The notes under the pieces: model-generated
The model's input: only the letters and a program-made list of their open reading frames with translations
The model's database searches: none
What the model was told of the DNA's origin: nothing
Position numbers and translations under genes: made by a program
In this document: positions 20,335 through 28,921 of the stretch, piece by piece
How positions within the stretch are numbered: the first letter of the stretch is position 1
Layout of the letters: the number at the start of each line of letters is the position of its first letter
DNA from: an uncultured Blautia sp.
Lineage (GTDB): Bacteria; Bacillota; Clostridia; Lachnospirales; Lachnospiraceae
DNA: 64,000 nt
NCBI RefSeq assembly: GCF_934371575.1
Contig: NZ_CAKRNY010000018.1
Coordinates: forward strand, 1-64,000
Direction: 5' to 3'

Positions 20335-21237
20335 TCACAGTTTAATGTTGGCAAATAAAGATCCAAGAGATGTCGTTGCTTCTTCACCAGACTGTGGAAT
20401 CTGGATTTCCTCTTCCTCCACTTCTTTTGCCATCATGTCAGTTGCCTCTTTGATGCTCAGGCTCAGTTTTCCGTCTTTTACTGCGGTTACTTTTACCTTA
20501 ACTTTATCTCCCACTGAAAGAACCTCGGAAGGTTTGCGGATTCTCTTCTCACAGATCTGGGAAATATGTACCAGACCTGACACACCATTTCCAAGATCAA
20601 CAAACGCACCGTATGGCTGAAGGCTCTCTACAGTTCCTTCTGTTACAAATCCTGGCTGAATATTGGAAATTTTATTTTTTCTTTCCTCTTCTGCTTTTTC
20701 CTTTAAAATTTCTTTCGCTGAAAGGATCAGCTTCTTGTCATCTTTGTTCACATCAATTACCTGAACCTGAATACGTCTGTTCAGATACTCATTTGTGTCT
20801 TCCACATAGCCAAGTGCAAGCTTGGATGCTGGAATAAAACCGCGCACACCTTCCACATAAGCAACTGCGCCGCCATTTACAACACCCTTTACAACAACAT
20901 CAAGAACTTCACCGGAGGCTTTCAGTTCTTTTAATTTATCCCATGCAAGGACATCTGTTGCCTCAACTTTGGATAAAAGGATATTACCGTTTCCGTCATC
21001 TTTTTTTACTACAGTGGCAGATACTTCGTCTCCCGGATGCACTTCCTCTTTTACATTAAAGCCCGGCTCTCTGCTGTAATCTTCTACTGGAATGATTCCT
21101 TCTGCATAATATTTCAAATCTACAATAATTTCTTTATCATCTACACTGACAACTGTTCCTGTGAGAATGTCGCCTTCTTCAATTTTCTTAAAAGAAGCTT
21201 CAAGTTCAGCTTCGTAGTCTTTCATTGTCTCTGCCAT
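20335..21237 (-). CDS. rpsA: S1 RNA-binding domain protein (ribosomal protein S1-like)
   Basis: 300 aa with three S1 domains: about 18-85 (DILTGTVVSVDDKEIIVDL), about 105-175 (VLDVVVKGVVNGGAVAYVEG...RGFIPAS) and about 192-268 (VTEGTVESLQPYGAFVDLG...SGLVHIS). An acidic tail follows. Low-GC Gram-positives carry short S1-like proteins with uncertain ribosome binding; some Clostridia fuse this module to IspH, but here it stands alone. It follows AAAGGAGTCATAGGTC and its own promoter. A general translation or RNA-stability role is likely; the gene symbol is tentative. Confidence 0.85.
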   Translation of the reverse strand: MAETMKDYEAELEASFKKIEEGDILTGTVVSVDDKEIIVDLKYYAEGIIPVEDYSREPGFNVKEEVHPGDEVSATVVKKDDGNGNILLSKVEATDVLAWDKLKELKASGEVLDVVVKGVVNGGAVAYVEGVRGFIPASKLALGYVEDTNEYLNRRIQVQVIDVNKDDKKLILSAKEILKEKAEEERKNKISNIQPGFVTEGTVESLQPYGAFVDLGNGVSGLVHISQICEKRIRKPSEVLSVGDKVKVKVTAVKDGKLSLSIKEATDMMAKEVEEEEIQIPQSGEEATTSLGSLFANIKL

Positions 21238-21304
21238 GACCTATGACTCCTTTCAAAATACAGGGCTGAAGCCACCAACGGCTCGGATGCCACTTTTTGG
21301 GTTT

Positions 21305-21333
21305 ATTATAGCACACCCCATTTTAGTTGCAAA
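21305..21333 (-). promoter_or_regulatory. promoter of the S1-like gene
   Basis: TATAAT (21310-21305) with TTTGCA 17 bp upstream (21333-21328). The leader of about 60 nt has GC-rich segments that can pair (GAGCC / GGCTT). Confidence 0.7.
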
Positions 21334-21356
21334 TAAAATCTTTGAGAGTATTCCTC

Positions 21357-21423
21357 ATGCATCCAGTCACATTCTCGCGGAGCGTTTTTTGCTTTATTGA
21401 ATCATTACGAAGTAATTTCTTAT
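21357..21423 (-). repeat. intergenic repeat element, copy 1
   Basis: Read on the minus strand this gives AAATTACTTCGTAATG, then CAATAAAGCAAAAAACGCTC, then CGCGAGAATGTGACTGGATG. It matches the plus strand at 46812-46884 with few differences, in opposite orientation on the chromosome. It contains a small hairpin (ATTAC TTC GTAAT). Both copies are intergenic. Confidence 0.85.
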
Positions 21424-21452
21424 AAAAAAACCTCCTGCAATCTTGCAAGAGG
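21424..21452 (-). terminator. terminator of the small RNA
   Basis: CCTCTTGCAA and TTGCAGGAGG pair on the minus strand (one mismatch) around a 2-nt loop and are followed by TTTTTTT. It ends the candidate small RNA. Confidence 0.88.
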
Positions 21453-21566
21453 CATGTAAATTCTCCCTAAACGAGGAGTGCCCCGACAGTAACTGCCGGG
21501 GCGATTATTATGAAAAAATTTTATGTGTAATGGTGTCATTACAACGTCTTCTGTGTATGTTCTTTC
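21424..21566 (-). ncRNA. candidate small RNA of about 140 nt
   Basis: The minus strand has a good promoter (see 21573-21601), a 10-bp GC hairpin GCCCCGGCAG/CTGTCGGGGC at 21480-21502, and a strong intrinsic terminator, all within about 140 nt. It also contains a possible micro-ORF (12 codons, 21455-21420, starting MPLARLQEV) preceded by AGGGAG, and the frame could extend back to an ATG at 21537. Whether the product is the RNA, a peptide or an attenuator-like leader is open. I know no named RNA family that matches. Confidence 0.6.
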
Positions 21567-21572
21567 GAACTG

Positions 21573-21601
21573 ATTATATAGTAGCAAACAGTTATGAACA
21601 A
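21573..21601 (-). promoter_or_regulatory. promoter of the small RNA
   Basis: TATAAT (21578-21573) with TTGTTC as -35, spacer 17 bp. The -35 box falls inside the proximal of three repeats. Confidence 0.8.
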
Positions 21602-21621
21602 ACAATGAACAAAGAATGAAC
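21594..21621 (-). promoter_or_regulatory. three 11-bp-spaced direct repeats (operator-like)
   Basis: The plus strand has ATGAAC at 21594, 21605 and 21616; on the minus strand this reads GTTCAT three times with an exact 11-bp period. Spacing of one helical turn upstream of and over the -35 box suggests binding of a regulator on one face of DNA. The regulator is unknown. Confidence 0.65.
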
Positions 21622-21736
21622 TTTTGGTTTATTTGCACAATTTATTCTTTCATTTTCCTCTTTTTTTATAAATTTGCCACATTTACGCTTTCACTTTAAT
21701 TTGGTAAAGCTATGCATTTTGCACATTTTCTTATTC

Positions 21737-22186
21737 TTATTCGAATAATCCTTTTACAAAATCGATCAATTTCGACACAAGTCCTTTTGCATCGTCCTTT
21801 GTCACACCCATATCCTGAAGCTTATTGTAAACAGAATTAACATCACTTCTGAGCGCATCCTCGTCAATCTTTGCATCCAGAACCTTACGCACTACAGAAA
21901 CAAGGGCATTCACATCTGAATCGGAAAGTGATACACCAAAATGCTCTGCAGCCTGATCAACTGCGCTTCTTACCTGGTCATCTGTAATATTCTGCTGGTC
22001 TACAAGATCCTTGGCATACATAATAATGTCTACTGCCTTCCCCGGATCGGAAGCAAGAAAATCAATTCCGCTGTCCAGAAGACTTTCTACAACTTCTGTA
22101 TCACTGGATGCCATAACCGGCACCGGCATGGAACATGCAAGAAATCCTGCAAGAATAAATGCTGCTGATTTTTTGATTTTTATCAT
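21737..22186 (-). CDS. secreted DUF1002-like protein
   Basis: 149 aa with a Sec signal peptide (KIKKSAAFILAGFLACSMPVPVMA, cleavage near ASS at about 27). The signal peptide has a cysteine, but it sits in the hydrophobic region without a lipobox. The mature part is helical and acidic; VRSAVDQAAEHFGVSLSDSD and SDVNALVSVVRKVLDAKI recall the C-terminal half of DUF1002 proteins. The assignment is a judgement from pattern and may be wrong. It has its own promoter and a structured leader. Function unknown. Confidence 0.7.
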   Translation of the reverse strand: MIKIKKSAAFILAGFLACSMPVPVMASSDTEVVESLLDSGIDFLASDPGKAVDIIMYAKDLVDQQNITDDQVRSAVDQAAEHFGVSLSDSDVNALVSVVRKVLDAKIDEDALRSDVNSVYNKLQDMGVTKDDAKGLVSKLIDFVKGLFE

Positions 22187-22224
22187 GATAATTACCTCCT
22201 GATTAACGCTCTGTTCATAAACTA

Positions 22225-22271
22225 CTGAAATCTGCGCACATTTCGTAAAAAAAGTGATTCCCAGATTTCAG
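22225..22271 (-). other. inverted repeat in the leader of the DUF1002-like gene
   Basis: CTGAAATCTG (22225-22234) and its perfect reverse complement CAGATTTCAG (22262-22271) flank 27 nt. It lies just downstream of the predicted -10 box (TATAAT, 22280-22275), so it would form the first hairpin of the mRNA or an operator. Confidence 0.6.
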
Positions 22272-22274
22272 CTT

Positions 22275-22280
22275 ATTATA
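22275..22280 (-). promoter_or_regulatory. probable -10 box for the DUF1002-like gene
   Basis: TATAAT on the minus strand in an AT-rich region. No -35 box matches well at 16-18 bp (TTACAA at 19 bp), so the promoter call is tentative. The remaining sequence to about 22560 is AT-rich and holds only a small ATCAC/GTGAT hairpin near 22510; I see no gene there. Confidence 0.5.
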
Positions 22281-22563
22281 CTACACCCTTCCCCTTTATT
22301 TGTAAATTGTATCTAAAAACTTTATAATCTTTTTATAACTAATTCCTAAAAGTATCCCATTTTTCCCTCCTGTTACAAATCTTTTTAAATTCGTTCATTA
22401 ATTTTTCATAAGATAAACACGATTCTTTCAAACTTTCCCGATATACTAACATCATAAAAATAATAACAGCCAACATTATTTTTATAAAATTTCTTTTTCA
22501 TATGTCGATCACGAAAATGTGATTGACTCTCCTTCCTTTTAAAAAATATATTTGAGACAAAAT

Positions 22564-22600
22564 AAAAATCACCCGTTTAGCCACCGGGTGATTTTTATTT
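22564..22600 (-). terminator. bidirectional terminator after rsmA
   Basis: AAAAATCACCCG and CGGGTGATTTTT form an almost perfect 12-bp stem with T tracts on both strands. It ends the dnaA-side gene run after rsmA. Confidence 0.9.
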
Positions 22601-22630
22601 GTTCCGTGAGCAAAAATGCTGCAGAACTCC

Positions 22631-23506
22631 CTATCTAAGTTTATTAAAAGAATTGGCAAGATCTGCAAACTCCTTCAATGTAAGAGCCTCACCTCTTACA
22701 TTGATCGGAATCCCGCTCTGCGCCATAGCTTTCTCGATCTCCTCTTTTGAAAAATCAAGCTCTGGTGAATTCTTCAGGCCATTAACCAAAGTCTTTCTTC
22801 TCTGGTTAAAAGACGCCCGAATCAGCCGGAACATCAGCTTCTCATTATCTACCTGTACTGGCGGCTTCTCATATCTTACAAGCTGAATCACCGCACTTCC
22901 CACCTTCGGTCTTGGCATAAAACAGTTCGGCGGAACATTTGCAATAATCTGAGGTTTTGCATAATACTGAACAGCCAGAGACAGTGCCCCGTAATCCTTT
23001 GTTCCAGGGCCTACCTGCATTCTGTCCGCAACTTCTTTCTGCACCATAATGGTGATAGAAGAAATAGGGACATGATTTTCAAAAAGTCCCATAATAATTG
23101 GTGTGGTAATATAATAGGGCAGATTTGCAACCACCTTAATTGGCTTTCCGCCATTTTTCTCCTGTGCCAGTGCTGCAATATCCACTTTCAGGATATCCTC
23201 ATTGATCACAGTCACATTATCCCATTCCTTCAAAGTATCATTTTCCAGAATGGGAATCAGTGTTTTATCAATCTCCACTGCAACAACTTCTCTTGCAGCC
23301 TCTGCCAGATACTGGGTCATGGTTCCGATACCAGGTCCGATTTCCAGAACGAAATCATCCTTAGTGATCTGAGATGCATCTATTATTTTTTCCAGAACAT
23401 GGGTATCGATGAGAAAATTCTGACCAAACCTTTTCTGGAAAGCAAAATTATACTTTTGAAGAACTTCAATGGTATATTTCGGGTTTCCTAAATAAGGTCT
23501 GGTCAT
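22631..23506 (-). CDS. rsmA: 16S rRNA (adenine1518/1519-N6)-dimethyltransferase
   Basis: KsgA-type enzyme that dimethylates A1518 and A1519 in helix 45 during 30S maturation. 291 aa. Motif I EIGPGIGTMTQYLAE near 56, and the catalytic motif NLPYYITTPI near 132. N-terminal FQKRFGQNFLID is characteristic. It follows the AAA gene by 29 nt and is the last gene of the dnaA-recF cluster before a strong terminator. Confidence 0.97.
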   Translation of the reverse strand: MTRPYLGNPKYTIEVLQKYNFAFQKRFGQNFLIDTHVLEKIIDASQITKDDFVLEIGPGIGTMTQYLAEAAREVVAVEIDKTLIPILENDTLKEWDNVTVINEDILKVDIAALAQEKNGGKPIKVVANLPYYITTPIIMGLFENHVPISSITIMVQKEVADRMQVGPGTKDYGALSLAVQYYAKPQIIANVPPNCFMPRPKVGSAVIQLVRYEKPPVQVDNEKLMFRLIRASFNQRRKTLVNGLKNSPELDFSKEEIEKAMAQSGIPINVRGEALTLKEFADLANSFNKLR

Positions 23507-23535
23507 GTTAATTTCCTCTTTCTTTTAATTATTTT

Positions 23536-26148
23536 TTATTTTGAAAAATCTTTCTCATAGAGAACTGTAAATCCGTCACGGTCTACTCTTTTTTTCTTGT
23601 TAAACTTCAGAAGTCCACCCTGGGATTTCGCCATTGCCGCGTCAAGCATGTCCTTAACTGCACCAATATTCATAGGCTGGTCTTCCTTCTGGTTCACACC
23701 GATCAGATTGTACAATGCAAGCATACCCATCTGGTCAATCTTATAACCATTTTCCTTGGTATAAACTCTTGCAAAATTCACAAGCTCATCATTGGTAAAT
23801 ACCGGAATATTGATCATAGATGTAAACTTCTTCGCAAATTTCGGGAATTTCGCAATCAGTTTACGCATTCCGATTTTCTCATCTTCAATGATAACAGTAA
23901 GTCCGTCAGTACGGAATTCCATAGCCTTATCCAGAATCTCAACCGTCTCCGGTGCAAGCTGATTTGCATTCTCAATTACCAGGAAACCGCCGCGAAGTTT
24001 ATTTACAACCTTCGCAATATCCATATCATTCAGCTGCTCTGCAAACACATATGCAACCTTAGATGCAGGCAGATTTAATTCCTTACAGATAGCCGGGATC
24101 AGACTTGCGATCAGTCTGGTCTTACCAGTCTCTTTTCCACCCATAACAATCACGTTTCCTGTCTTGGATGTCTTATCAGCAGCTGCCATCTGCACATCAC
24201 AAAGTGCACTGATCAGCTGATCCTTCATTCCCGGAACCTTTACAAAGTATGTAAACAGTTTCTTCTCATCATCTGTAAGTAATTTTTCTCTCGGAACAAT
24301 ATCAGCAGGATTTTTCTTATCCTTCGGCTGAATAGAAGCAATAAACTTCTCCAGCTCTTCCTCTTCTGAAAGCGGCTCATCAACTTCCTGTTCCTCATCC
24401 TCTGCAAACTCAAAATCTTCATCGTCTGACTCATCCGCGAAATCCAGTTCCTCATCAGAATCATCAGTTTCCTTCTCGGCATTTTCATCCTCATCGATTA
24501 CCGGAGGATCATCATCTTCTCCAATACTCTCTTTAAGAAGCTTGGCAATAAATTCATCCTCTGACATGGAATCATCGGAAAGTTCTTCCTTGCTGCCTGA
24601 AGGTCCATTCAAAAATTCATCCTCTGCTGCCTGAAGGTCTTCCTCAGAAAGAAATTCCTCTTCCTCAAGCTCTACAACCGGTTTATTCTCTTCTACTTCT
24701 TCAGCGTCTTCCACTGCTTCAGTATCTTCTACTTCCTCGTCTTCCGGATCAATTACTTCTTCCGGAATTTCCTCTTTGTTTTCTTCTTTAACAGGTGTAC
24801 GAGACTTTACGGAAAATTTCTTAGCAGCTTCTGCAATTTCTTTATTTTCTTCCTGTACCTTCTCTTCATCAGGCTTCTCATCTGGAATTTCGATTCCCTG
24901 TGCAGTAGCTGCTGCCAGAATGGTATCCTCCAGATTGAAGTTTGAAAAATCAAATGCCGGTATCTCCTCAACTTCTTCTGCGTCTTCTGTCTTATCACTG
25001 TAAAGATTGTTCTGTGCCGGTGCCTTCGGTACCTCTGCCTCTTCCGCAGACATCTTTTTCATGGAATCCGGAATATTCAGTGTAGGCATTTTAAGATTTT
25101 CCGGATCTACAGGCTTCTCTGCCGGTTTCTCTACTGTTTCTTCTACTGTTTCTTCTTCTGGTTTCTCTTTCGTCGTCTCTTCGGGTTCCTCAGCAGTCTC
25201 CTGAACCTCAGTTTTCACCTTTCCGGTTTCAGGCTCAAGCTCAGGAACACTCTCATATTCTTTTTCTGAAGCAGGATCCCGAAGCATCTCTTCCTGAACC
25301 TCTCCGTTTTCTTCAGAAGAAGTGATACTTTCTTCAGTCTCATCCATTTTACGATTTCCAAAAATATCACGAAGTCCTTTGGAAATCTTATCCTGAAGAC
25401 TCTCTACTCCATCCAGATCTTCTGCTTTAATCTGAATGCTCTCGATGTTATCATCATTCTGAGTCTCCGGTGCCTTCTCTTCTTCCTGAACCTTCTCTGC
25501 TTCTTCCGGTTTCAGAAGCTTAGGTACAAACTGCTGCTCATACCTTTCTTTCTCCTCACCAACCAGGACACCCATACGCTGCTTCAGATCCATAGCCTTC
25601 AGCACGTAGCTGCCCTCGTTGAACCAGAGAATAATCTCATTACAAAGCTCCAGACATTTTTCCTTGTCCCCATCCTGATAATACAGTTTGGCAAGCTCAT
25701 AGGACCATTTCTCAGTAAATTCTTTCTCCTTATACTCTTCCAGAACCTTGATCTGTTCCGCACTTGGAGCCTTCTTCGCTTTCAGAATTTTATATTTCAG
25801 AATGTACTGAGTATTGTCATTAGGCGCAACCTCTCTGTACTCCTGATAAAATTCCATTGCCTCGGAAATTTCTCCCAATTTCAGAGATACCTCTACAAGA
25901 CGATAAAGAATGTTCTTTCCAATGGAGGCTCTGTGATAAGCAAGAAGGAAAATTTCCTTACTGTCCTCATAACGCTTATTAGCCGCATATATCTCACCAA
26001 CCACACAAAGGGTACGAACATTTTTCACACGGCGCCAGTCAATGCTGTCTACAACATTCATGGCTCCTTTATAGTCTTTCTGTTCTACTAAATGGTTAAT
26101 CTCTTCAAGTTTAACCCGAAATTCCTCTTTGTCCAAATTTTTCACCAA
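23536..26148 (-). CDS. TPR / acidic linker / degenerate AAA+ protein of unknown function
   Basis: Large 870-aa protein, not recognised by name. Residues about 1-190 form helical TPR-like repeats (GEIYAANKRYEDSKEIFLLA, AKLYYQDGDKEKCLELCNE). About 230-625 is low-complexity, dominated by Glu/Asp with Pro and Lys, and is probably disordered. From about 630 a CbxX/SpoVK-like AAA domain follows, with Walker A GGKETGKT at 670-677 and a Walker B position reading FLVIEN (near 722) instead of a D-E pair, then a sensor/lid region (FTNDELVNFARVYTKENGY). It lies 48 nt after recF and 29 nt before rsmA, so it is part of the dnaA cluster. Cytosolic; no signal peptide. Nucleotide binding is likely, hydrolysis doubtful. 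Confidence 0.8.
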   Translation of the reverse strand: MVKNLDKEEFRVKLEEINHLVEQKDYKGAMNVVDSIDWRRVKNVRTLCVVGEIYAANKRYEDSKEIFLLAYHRASIGKNILYRLVEVSLKLGEISEAMEFYQEYREVAPNDNTQYILKYKILKAKKAPSAEQIKVLEEYKEKEFTEKWSYELAKLYYQDGDKEKCLELCNEIILWFNEGSYVLKAMDLKQRMGVLVGEEKERYEQQFVPKLLKPEEAEKVQEEEKAPETQNDDNIESIQIKAEDLDGVESLQDKISKGLRDIFGNRKMDETEESITSSEENGEVQEEMLRDPASEKEYESVPELEPETGKVKTEVQETAEEPEETTKEKPEEETVEETVEKPAEKPVDPENLKMPTLNIPDSMKKMSAEEAEVPKAPAQNNLYSDKTEDAEEVEEIPAFDFSNFNLEDTILAAATAQGIEIPDEKPDEEKVQEENKEIAEAAKKFSVKSRTPVKEENKEEIPEEVIDPEDEEVEDTEAVEDAEEVEENKPVVELEEEEFLSEEDLQAAEDEFLNGPSGSKEELSDDSMSEDEFIAKLLKESIGEDDDPPVIDEDENAEKETDDSDEELDFADESDDEDFEFAEDEEQEVDEPLSEEEELEKFIASIQPKDKKNPADIVPREKLLTDDEKKLFTYFVKVPGMKDQLISALCDVQMAAADKTSKTGNVIVMGGKETGKTRLIASLIPAICKELNLPASKVAYVFAEQLNDMDIAKVVNKLRGGFLVIENANQLAPETVEILDKAMEFRTDGLTVIIEDEKIGMRKLIAKFPKFAKKFTSMINIPVFTNDELVNFARVYTKENGYKIDQMGMLALYNLIGVNQKEDQPMNIGAVKDMLDAAMAKSQGGLLKFNKKKRVDRDGFTVLYEKDFSK

Positions 26149-26196
26149 CTTTCCATAGTTAATGCCAGTTTAGCATATAGCCTAATACTTCGCAAG

Positions 26197-27288
26197 TTAA
26201 TTATGGGGCAAGTAAACCTGCCCATTTACAACATGAAACACTTTATTGATTTTAAACTGATGGCTTACAAAATCATCCAGTCCTGTACAGGTGATCAGGG
26301 TCTGGACATCGTGAATACTCTCCAGAAGATAATTCTGACGACTGCTGTCCAGCTCGGAAAGTACATCATCCAGAAGCAGAACCGGTTTGTCATGAATAAT
26401 CTTCTCCACCAGATAAATCTCTGACAGTTTTAAAGAAAGAGCTGCAGTTCTCTGCTGCCCCTGCGAACCAAATTTTCGGATATCGATTCCGTTTACAGAC
26501 ACCATCAGGTCATCCCTGTGAGGCCCTGCCGAAGTCATTTTCATCCGAAGATCACGGTCACGGTTTCGAAAAAGACTCTCTTCCAGCTCTCCGCTCTCCA
26601 CGCTTGGTTCATAAATAACTTCAATATTTTCAACGCCGCCGGTAAGATTTCTGTGAATTTCCCTGATAATTTCATTCAGAGATTCCACAAACTCTCTTCT
26701 CTTTTTGATAATCTTACGACCATAATTTACCAGCTGTACATCCCACACATCGAGAGTTCCCTCCAGACCAGACTGCCTGTACATATCCTTCAGCAGCTTA
26801 TTTCGCTGATTCAGAATGTGATTATACCCTGCAAGATCTGTAAGATACAACTTATCCAGCTGGCAAAGCTCCGCGTCCATGAATCTCCGCCGTTCCCCGG
26901 GACCGTTCTTGATAATATTCAAATCCTCCGGAGAAAAGAAAACCAGATTCACAACGCCAAGAAGTTCTCGTGCTTTCTTTATGGGAAGACCATTGATTGC
27001 CACACCTTTTGCCTTATTTTTGCGAAGGTGCATATCAATCTTATAGGACATGGAATCCTTTCCAACTATCATACGGATATGGGATTCCTCCTGATCGAAC
27101 CGGATAACCTCCCGGTCCCTGCTGCCCTTGTGAGACTTACTTGTTCCACAAAGATAGACAGCTTCCAGAATATTGGTTTTTCCCTGAGCATTATCACCGT
27201 AAAAAATATTGGTTCCCCTGTCAAAAGAAAGCTCCAGCGACTCATAATTTCTGAAATTGCTTAATTTTATGGATTCAATATAGGCCAT
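26197..27288 (-). CDS. recF: DNA replication and repair protein RecF
   Basis: SMC-like ATPase that loads RecA at gaps with RecO and RecR. 363 aa. Walker A GDNAQGKTN near 30-38, signature SAGPHRDDL near 275, Walker B LLLDDVLSELDSSR near 326. Start codon lies 1 nt from the rlbA stop, the canonical dnaN-rlbA-recF arrangement. Confidence 0.98.
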   Translation of the reverse strand: MAYIESIKLSNFRNYESLELSFDRGTNIFYGDNAQGKTNILEAVYLCGTSKSHKGSRDREVIRFDQEESHIRMIVGKDSMSYKIDMHLRKNKAKGVAINGLPIKKARELLGVVNLVFFSPEDLNIIKNGPGERRRFMDAELCQLDKLYLTDLAGYNHILNQRNKLLKDMYRQSGLEGTLDVWDVQLVNYGRKIIKKRREFVESLNEIIREIHRNLTGGVENIEVIYEPSVESGELEESLFRNRDRDLRMKMTSAGPHRDDLMVSVNGIDIRKFGSQGQQRTAALSLKLSEIYLVEKIIHDKPVLLLDDVLSELDSSRQNYLLESIHDVQTLITCTGLDDFVSHQFKINKVFHVVNGQVYLPHN

Positions 27289-27289
27289 T

Positions 27290-27505
27290 TTACTCGTTTC
27301 CGGACAGAACCTTCACATCCTGGCCATTATAGGAAATAACGTCACCGCCATAAACCTTACGGCCTCTTCTTGTGTCCACTTCTCCATTGACTTTTACAAG
27401 TCCGTCGCTGATCACATATTTTGCTTCAACACCATCTGACACAAGATCGGCAAGCTTTAAAGCCTGTCCAAGCTTAATAAATTCATCTCTGATCCTGATT
27501 TCCAA
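27290..27505 (-). CDS. rlbA: S4-domain protein RlbA (YaaA)
   Basis: 71-aa protein that is almost entirely one S4 RNA-binding fold: FIKLGQALKLADLVSDG, VKVNGEVDTRRGRKVYGGD. In B. subtilis YaaA/RlbA associates with the ribosome and influences large-subunit assembly. Its fixed place between dnaN and recF is diagnostic in Firmicutes. It begins 22 nt after dnaN. Confidence 0.93.
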   Translation of the reverse strand: MEIRIRDEFIKLGQALKLADLVSDGVEAKYVISDGLVKVNGEVDTRRGRKVYGGDVISYNGQDVKVLSGNE

Positions 27506-27527
27506 TTTTATGCCTCCGCTCTTCCTC

Positions 27528-28643
27528 TTATCTTGCCTGATTTTGATTTATGTTAACCGGAAGAATAAGATACGTATAAGTTTCCTCTTCATCCCTGATA
27601 AAGCACGGCGCTTTAGGATTTACAAGGTAAATGTTAATAGTCTCATCGTCAATAACCTTCAGTGCATCAATAAGGAACCTGGGATTAAATCCGATCAGGA
27701 TATCTTTTCCCTCTTTGTCAATATCAATATCCTCATTCATGGAACCCATTGCAGAATCGATTTTGAGTTCCATACTGTTATCAGTAATATGAATGATGAT
27801 TGGTTTCTTATCTCCTTCTCTTACAAGAAGTGTGGCACGGTCAATACAATCCAGAAATTCTTTTTTGTTAATGGAAAGCTTTGTTTCATAATCACTGGAA
27901 AGCATCTGGTCAATACGGAAATATTCGCCTTCGATCAGGCGGGAAACTACCATAGTCTGGTCGAATTCAAATAAAATATGATTATTTGTAAAGTAAATGC
28001 TGACAATATCATCCATTTCACCGGATAAAATCTTACTGATCTCAGTCAGAGTCTTACCTGGAACTACAACCTTGCGGTCTGAATAATCTTTTTTCAGAGG
28101 CATTTTTCGAATGGAAATACGGTGTCCATCCAAAGATACAATTTTCAGACAATTGTCTTTAATTTCAAACAGCTCACCAGTCATTAATTTGTTGTTATCG
28201 TTGACTGCAATTGAGAATATTGTCTGATAAATCATATTCTTTAATGTATATTGAGAGATAGTTAACGGTTCATCTCTTTCAATCATAGGCAAATATGCAA
28301 AATCTTCACCTGATTTTCCAGGAATATTGAATTTTGCTTTTTCACAGGTGATAGTTGCAGCGAATTTTTCATCAGTTTTAATAGTAACATCATTATCTGG
28401 AAGTCTTCGGATAATTTCATAGAAGATCTTCGCATTCAGAGCAACCATTCCTTTTTCTTCTATAGTACCTTCAACAATAGTCTCAATTCCAAGTTCCATG
28501 TCATTAGTAGTAAATTTTATCTGATTTGTTGTTGCATCGATCAGGATACATTCCAGAATTGGCATTGTTGTTTTGGATGGTACAGCTTTTAAGGAAATGC
28601 TGACGCTCTTTAACAGGTTACTTTTGGAGCAAATGATTTTCAT
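27528..28643 (-). CDS. dnaN: DNA polymerase III beta sliding clamp
   Basis: Ring-shaped processivity factor, 371 aa, three clamp domains. N-terminal KIICSKSNLLKSVSISLKAV and C-terminal DEEETYTYLILPVN are typical; the hydrophobic cleft residues fall near the C-terminus. It lies 278 bp downstream of dnaA, and that gap holds DnaA boxes, so part of its control may come from DnaA binding. Confidence 0.98.
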   Translation of the reverse strand: MKIICSKSNLLKSVSISLKAVPSKTTMPILECILIDATTNQIKFTTNDMELGIETIVEGTIEEKGMVALNAKIFYEIIRRLPDNDVTIKTDEKFAATITCEKAKFNIPGKSGEDFAYLPMIERDEPLTISQYTLKNMIYQTIFSIAVNDNNKLMTGELFEIKDNCLKIVSLDGHRISIRKMPLKKDYSDRKVVVPGKTLTEISKILSGEMDDIVSIYFTNNHILFEFDQTMVVSRLIEGEYFRIDQMLSSDYETKLSINKKEFLDCIDRATLLVREGDKKPIIIHITDNSMELKIDSAMGSMNEDIDIDKEGKDILIGFNPRFLIDALKVIDDETINIYLVNPKAPCFIRDEEETYTYLILPVNINQNQAR

Positions 28644-28757
28644 AATGTGTATAACTTCCTTTCTGGAGAAAATGGGTTTTTCATTAAATATATTTAAGAA
28701 GATATCCGCCGTATCCGCCGTAGGGGGTGTGAATATGTGAAAAACTCACTTCCGCCC

Positions 28758-28901
28758 TGTGAATAAAAGGGTTTCGGGTATGGATAACTTCGTGTAAAAG
28801 CATTGGTTTAGAGTGTGAATAACCTGTGTATAACCACATCAACGATTTTGACGCCAAAAGTTATTCACATTAATACACATAATGTCAACATCTTATACAC
28901 A
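28758..28901. other. DnaA-box cluster between dnaA and dnaN (second origin subregion)
   Basis: Five 9-mers fit TTATNCACA or its complement: 28758-28766, 28814-28822 and 28825-28833 on one strand; 28861-28869 and 28893-28901 on the other. Several near matches surround them. In B. subtilis the matching interval (incC with the unwinding element) is needed for initiation; the same role here is inferred. Confidence 0.8.
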
Positions 28902-28921
28902 TGAAATGTGGAAAAAATGTG

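Noticed and set aside
21420..21638. Minus-strand ORF of 72 aa
   Set aside because: As a whole it spans the promoter and repeat array of the small RNA; only the last 12 or 39 codons could be translated from that transcript.
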